This document shows positions 61,718 to 64,000 of a DNA stretch of 64,000 bases, in pieces. Within the stretch, counting starts at the first letter, position 1. The number at the start of each line of letters is the position of its first letter. The stretch is from CATOSP01 sp965216155 (GTDB lineage: Bacteria; Chloroflexota; Dehalococcoidia; Lucifugimonadales; UBA3495). The notes below the pieces were generated by a model, which saw only the letters and a list, made by a program, of their open reading frames with translations, ran no database searches and was not told the DNA's origin. The position numbers and the translations under genes are program-made. The stretch spans positions 1,116,001 through 1,180,000 of the forward strand of contig CBDCFD010000007.1 in the NCBI GenBank assembly GCA_965216155.1, written 5' to 3'.

Positions 61718-62740
61718 TCACCGGACCAGTCCCGCCAACTCCGACTCGGCATCGAATAGAAAACGCTTCCAATAGTCTCCCCTTAGCAGGTCCAAGGCCT
61801 CTTTCCAGGCCTGTTGAGCCTGTTCCAGGCCGGGGAGTTCCCGGTTCCGCGCTGCCACCGCTTCCAGGTAGACATCCAGATCACGGCGGAAGTCCGGCAA
61901 CCCGGAGTAATCCCTTGCCTTCAGCTTATCAATCATGACCTGGGCGGCATCGCTCACTGGTTCGTCTAATTCACTGTAACTCACCGCCATCGCATCGAGT
62001 TCCTGCTGGAAGTTGACTACGGGACGTTGCCCGTAGGGCTCCCGGTAGCCATCCGCCTGTTCAGGAGGTCTCTGGGCAGTGGTGTAAAACTTCAGTATCT
62101 CCAGGTATGAGTCGAACACATCGCGGGCACGGCCACCCCTGGGGTTCGGCGCCCCGTCCGCCGGGACCAGGTCCGCGCAGTCGATGACGGTAAGCCCCCC
62201 CGATCCTGGCTGGTAGAAGAGGTTCTGGGGCCGCATGTCGAGAAGCACGTAACCCGCCGCCAAGAACAACTCCTGGGCATCGAGCAGTTGCCGGTGGACC
62301 GGGAACGGGTCACTTTGGTCCACCGGGTTCAAGGGGTACAGCGTGAATAGGTTTTGCCCGGCGCCGGTGGGGACCCGCTGGATCCTGGCCCTCATATCCC
62401 CGGCCATGAGGGGAATCCCCTTCGCCCGTTCTTCGACGATCACCCTGTATTCATGGTCGAGGGTGTCGCCGTAGAACTCGTCGTGGTTTGCGCGCTCCGA
62501 GTACCCGATGATCGGTGAAATCCCCGGGAAATTGCCGGAGAACGTCTCGAAGACCTCCAACATCTGGTCCGTGCGGGTCTCGGTGCTGCCGTGCATCTGG
62601 CGGCTTATCATCTGGGGCACAGGGCGCTTCAACACGACCGGACATCCGGTTTCAAGGTCGACAGCGGCACGCACCTCATAGTCCGCGCCGGACCCCAGGA
62701 GGCCCGTGATCTCGAATCGCTTGAGGTCCATTACTTGCAT
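61718..62740 (-). CDS. divergent protein-kinase-like protein
   Basis: 340 residues. FEITGLLGSGADYEVRAAVDLETGCPVVLKRP fits a glycine loop and the ATP-binding Lys. IVEERAKGIPL resembles a hinge. AAGYVLLDMRPQNLFY fits the catalytic loop D-x4-N without the preceding His-Arg. GLTVIDCADLVP stands where DFG is expected, as IDCAD. The C-terminal helices follow. It is probably a degenerate or atypical Ser/Thr kinase. Paired with a PP2C phosphatase. Substrate unknown. Confidence 0.65.
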   Translation of the reverse strand: MQVMDLKRFEITGLLGSGADYEVRAAVDLETGCPVVLKRPVPQMISRQMHGSTETRTDQMLEVFETFSGNFPGISPIIGYSERANHDEFYGDTLDHEYRVIVEERAKGIPLMAGDMRARIQRVPTGAGQNLFTLYPLNPVDQSDPFPVHRQLLDAQELFLAAGYVLLDMRPQNLFYQPGSGGLTVIDCADLVPADGAPNPRGGRARDVFDSYLEILKFYTTAQRPPEQADGYREPYGQRPVVNFQQELDAMAVSYSELDEPVSDAAQVMIDKLKARDYSGLPDFRRDLDVYLEAVAARNRELPGLEQAQQAWKEALDLLRGDYWKRFLFDAESELAGLVR

Positions 62741-63186
62741 ATTTGCGCCGCGCTTCCAGAGTCAGAGCGATGTTACATTCTGACCTGGGATAATGCAACC
62801 GATGATTTTAGTTGCGGCGTTGCGGCGCAAGGGAGGCTGCCGGACCCGGCAAAATTGGGCCAGTAAGGCCGGGTACCGGGCCGCCCGGCGCGTCGGAGTA
62901 AGCCGTGGCTAGTCTTGGCGAGTGACGAATAAAGGCGAAGTACTCGGCTACCTCCCACAGGATGGCGTTGACCGCGCCAAACCCCACTACAAGCGTAAAT
63001 GTTTCCTAAGACCCGGTACGATTCCGCCGGGCCGGCGCCCCGGCTGCGCCCAATTGACGAGGTGGTTCGCGTCGTCCCACCACTCAATCTCTCCATGCGC
63101 TCCATTGATTGGGCGTATTCCGCAGATGAAAGCCACACGGGCAGAAGCGGTTTTGTGCACGAGCGCCCGGAATAGGATACCGAAAA
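62741..63186. other. intergenic stretch without a recognised gene
   Basis: No frame with family features. The short minus-strand frame at 62987-63232 contains a protein-like phrase (GIRPINGAHGEIEWWDDANHLVNW) but overlaps the prmA end and has no recognised match. Confidence 0.4.
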
Positions 63187-64000
63187 TCAGGCGCTGCTCT
63201 TCTCCGGAGACCGGTATCCCAGGCTTATCCATTCGTCCTTGGGCCAGGTCCGGTCCAGGACCATCCCCAGTCCGGTAAGCGCTTCATCCACGACCGCGCA
63301 CTGTTCGAGCATGATCCCGGACGCAATCAGCATTCCGCCAGGTTTCAATGCCGGGGCGATAAACGGCGCCCGCTCGCCCACGGCGCGCGCCGAAATGTTG
63401 GCCACAACCAGGTCGAACTGGCCTTCCCCGGCCAGCGGATGAGGCACCGTGCCCTGGGTCAGGCTCACCTGCCGCTGCACCCTGGTGCGGCGAAAGTTTT
63501 GTCGGGCCGCCCGGATCGCCTGAGGGTCGATATCCAGGGCCACGACATGCGACGCCCCAAGCTGAATTGCCGTGATAGCCAGTATGCCGGATCCGGTGCC
63601 AAGGTCGAGCACGGTCACCCCGGGTTGTACGAGGTCTTCCAGGGCTTCGAGGCAGGTATGGGTAGTGGGATGGTAACCTGTGCCGAAGGCCATGCCGGGG
63701 TCCAGCTCAATTACCACATCTTCACCAGACCTCTCGTACTCTATCCAGGTTGGCTTGATCACCAACTTGGAACCAACCCGGAGCAGGTCGAAGTGGCTGC
63801 GCCATAGAGTCTGCCAGTCTTCCATATCCGGTACAGGCGTGATCGTCAGATCTTCCATTGGTTCCAGAAGGCCCACGAGCTTGAGGCCAACTTCAATGCG
63901 TGCCAACCTCTGACGTGACGTGTGCTGCAAGTAAGTGCGCAACCGCACCCGCTCCACACCCTCCCAATCCCGGTCCGGGTTTTCCCCGGTCCAGGCCTCC
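63187..64000 (-). CDS. prmA: ribosomal protein L11 methyltransferase (5' end beyond window)
   Basis: The frame is open to the window edge, so the N-terminus is cut. Visible: a PrmA N-terminal part with PDMEDWQTLWRSHFDLLRVGSKLVIKPTWIEY, then DPGMAFGTGYHPTTHTCLEALEDLV (family signature GTGxHxTT), motif I VLDLGTGSGILAITAIQLGA, DIDPQAIRAARQN, and FDLVVANISARAV (N-I-L/S type catalytic motif). It trimethylates L11. The GTG at 63957 is in frame but internal, since homology continues upstream (EAWTGENPDRDWEGV). Confidence 0.95.
   Translation of the reverse strand, partial: EAWTGENPDRDWEGVERVRLRTYLQHTSRQRLARIEVGLKLVGLLEPMEDLTITPVPDMEDWQTLWRSHFDLLRVGSKLVIKPTWIEYERSGEDVVIELDPGMAFGTGYHPTTHTCLEALEDLVQPGVTVLDLGTGSGILAITAIQLGASHVVALDIDPQAIRAARQNFRRTRVQRQVSLTQGTVPHPLAGEGQFDLVVANISARAVGERAPFIAPALKPGGMLIASGIMLEQCAVVDEALTGLGMVLDRTWPKDEWISLGYRSPEKSSA

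Noticed and set aside
62987..63232. 81-residue frame next to prmA as a real gene
   Set aside because: It overlaps the prmA 3' end, has no clear ribosome site and no recognised family.
1..64000. CRISPR arrays, rRNA genes and replication origin
   Set aside because: No regularly spaced repeats, no rRNA sequence and no dnaA-box cluster were seen.

Overview
The window is GC-rich bacterial DNA, tightly packed at both ends and interrupted in the first third by mobile-element debris. The gene content suggests Chloroflexota, probably a Dehalococcoidia/SAR202-type lineage. The supporting features are an HspR-DnaJ-ClpC heat-shock operon, an F420-type LLM oxidoreductase, a fused GldF-GldG ABC permease, a leucine-rich-repeat lipoprotein, an anaerobic cobalamin operon headed by hemA, and many GTG/TTG starts. 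This placement is an inference from gene families, not from a marker search.

Layout. 1-4110: an alpha/beta hydrolase fragment and the minus-strand dnaJ(cbpA)-hspR-clpC operon; clpC is split by a one-base frameshift. 4160-18570: an accessory, decaying region. It holds a 2.1-kb IS5-type element carrying a passenger membrane-protein gene, a second IS5-type element, a tRNA-Asn with a degenerate second copy 10,065 bp away, remnants of a tyrosine recombinase and an IS3 orfA, an hpaB-type hydroxylase gene split by an ISAs1-type element with a perfect 10-bp target duplication, a replication-relaxation-type pseudogene, an LRR lipoprotein, an IS630 element and an unusual SDR. 18826-28822: a methyltransferase pseudogene, a PIG-L deacetylase, acetyl-CoA synthetase with a clear terminator, a secreted subtilase with near-identical C-terminal repeats (interrupted by one stop and one frameshift), and a small protein plus amidase.

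27866-41742: a Gld-like ABC export module (ATPase, permease-GldG fusion, DUF4340), a YtxH-type protein, and a long minus-strand operon hemA-cbiC-cbiX-cbiD-cbiT-cbiL-cbiF-cbiG-cbiH. The operon makes glutamate-1-semialdehyde precursor and carries cobalt-precorrin steps; cbiE and cbiJ are not in the window. A strong sigma-70 promoter lies just before hemA and leaves almost no leader, so no B12 riboswitch controls it here.

42230-53938: an allantoinase-like remnant, an MFS exporter, a SWIM protein, alaS-ruvX, tRNA-Gln with a small accessory cluster (HhH-like protein, DUF4160, DUF2442), an NDP-sugar pyrophosphorylase and a MoxR-DUF58-DUF4129 operon. 53971-56170: two overlapping genes, an ABC/AAA-type ATPase and a DUF4435/TOPRIM-like protein, with the architecture of a PARIS (AriA-AriB) anti-phage system. 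This is the strongest defence-system call in the window. 56306-64000: LLM oxidoreductase, ribH, a two-domain thioredoxin-like oxidoreductase, an inositol-lipid-type pair (CDP-alcohol phosphatidyltransferase and PimA-like glycosyltransferase) beside a decayed inositol-3-phosphate synthase fragment, a PP2C phosphatase/kinase-like pair, and prmA running off the edge.

Several conserved genes (clpC, the subtilase) are broken by single-base changes. Whether these are real or assembly errors cannot be decided from the sequence alone.
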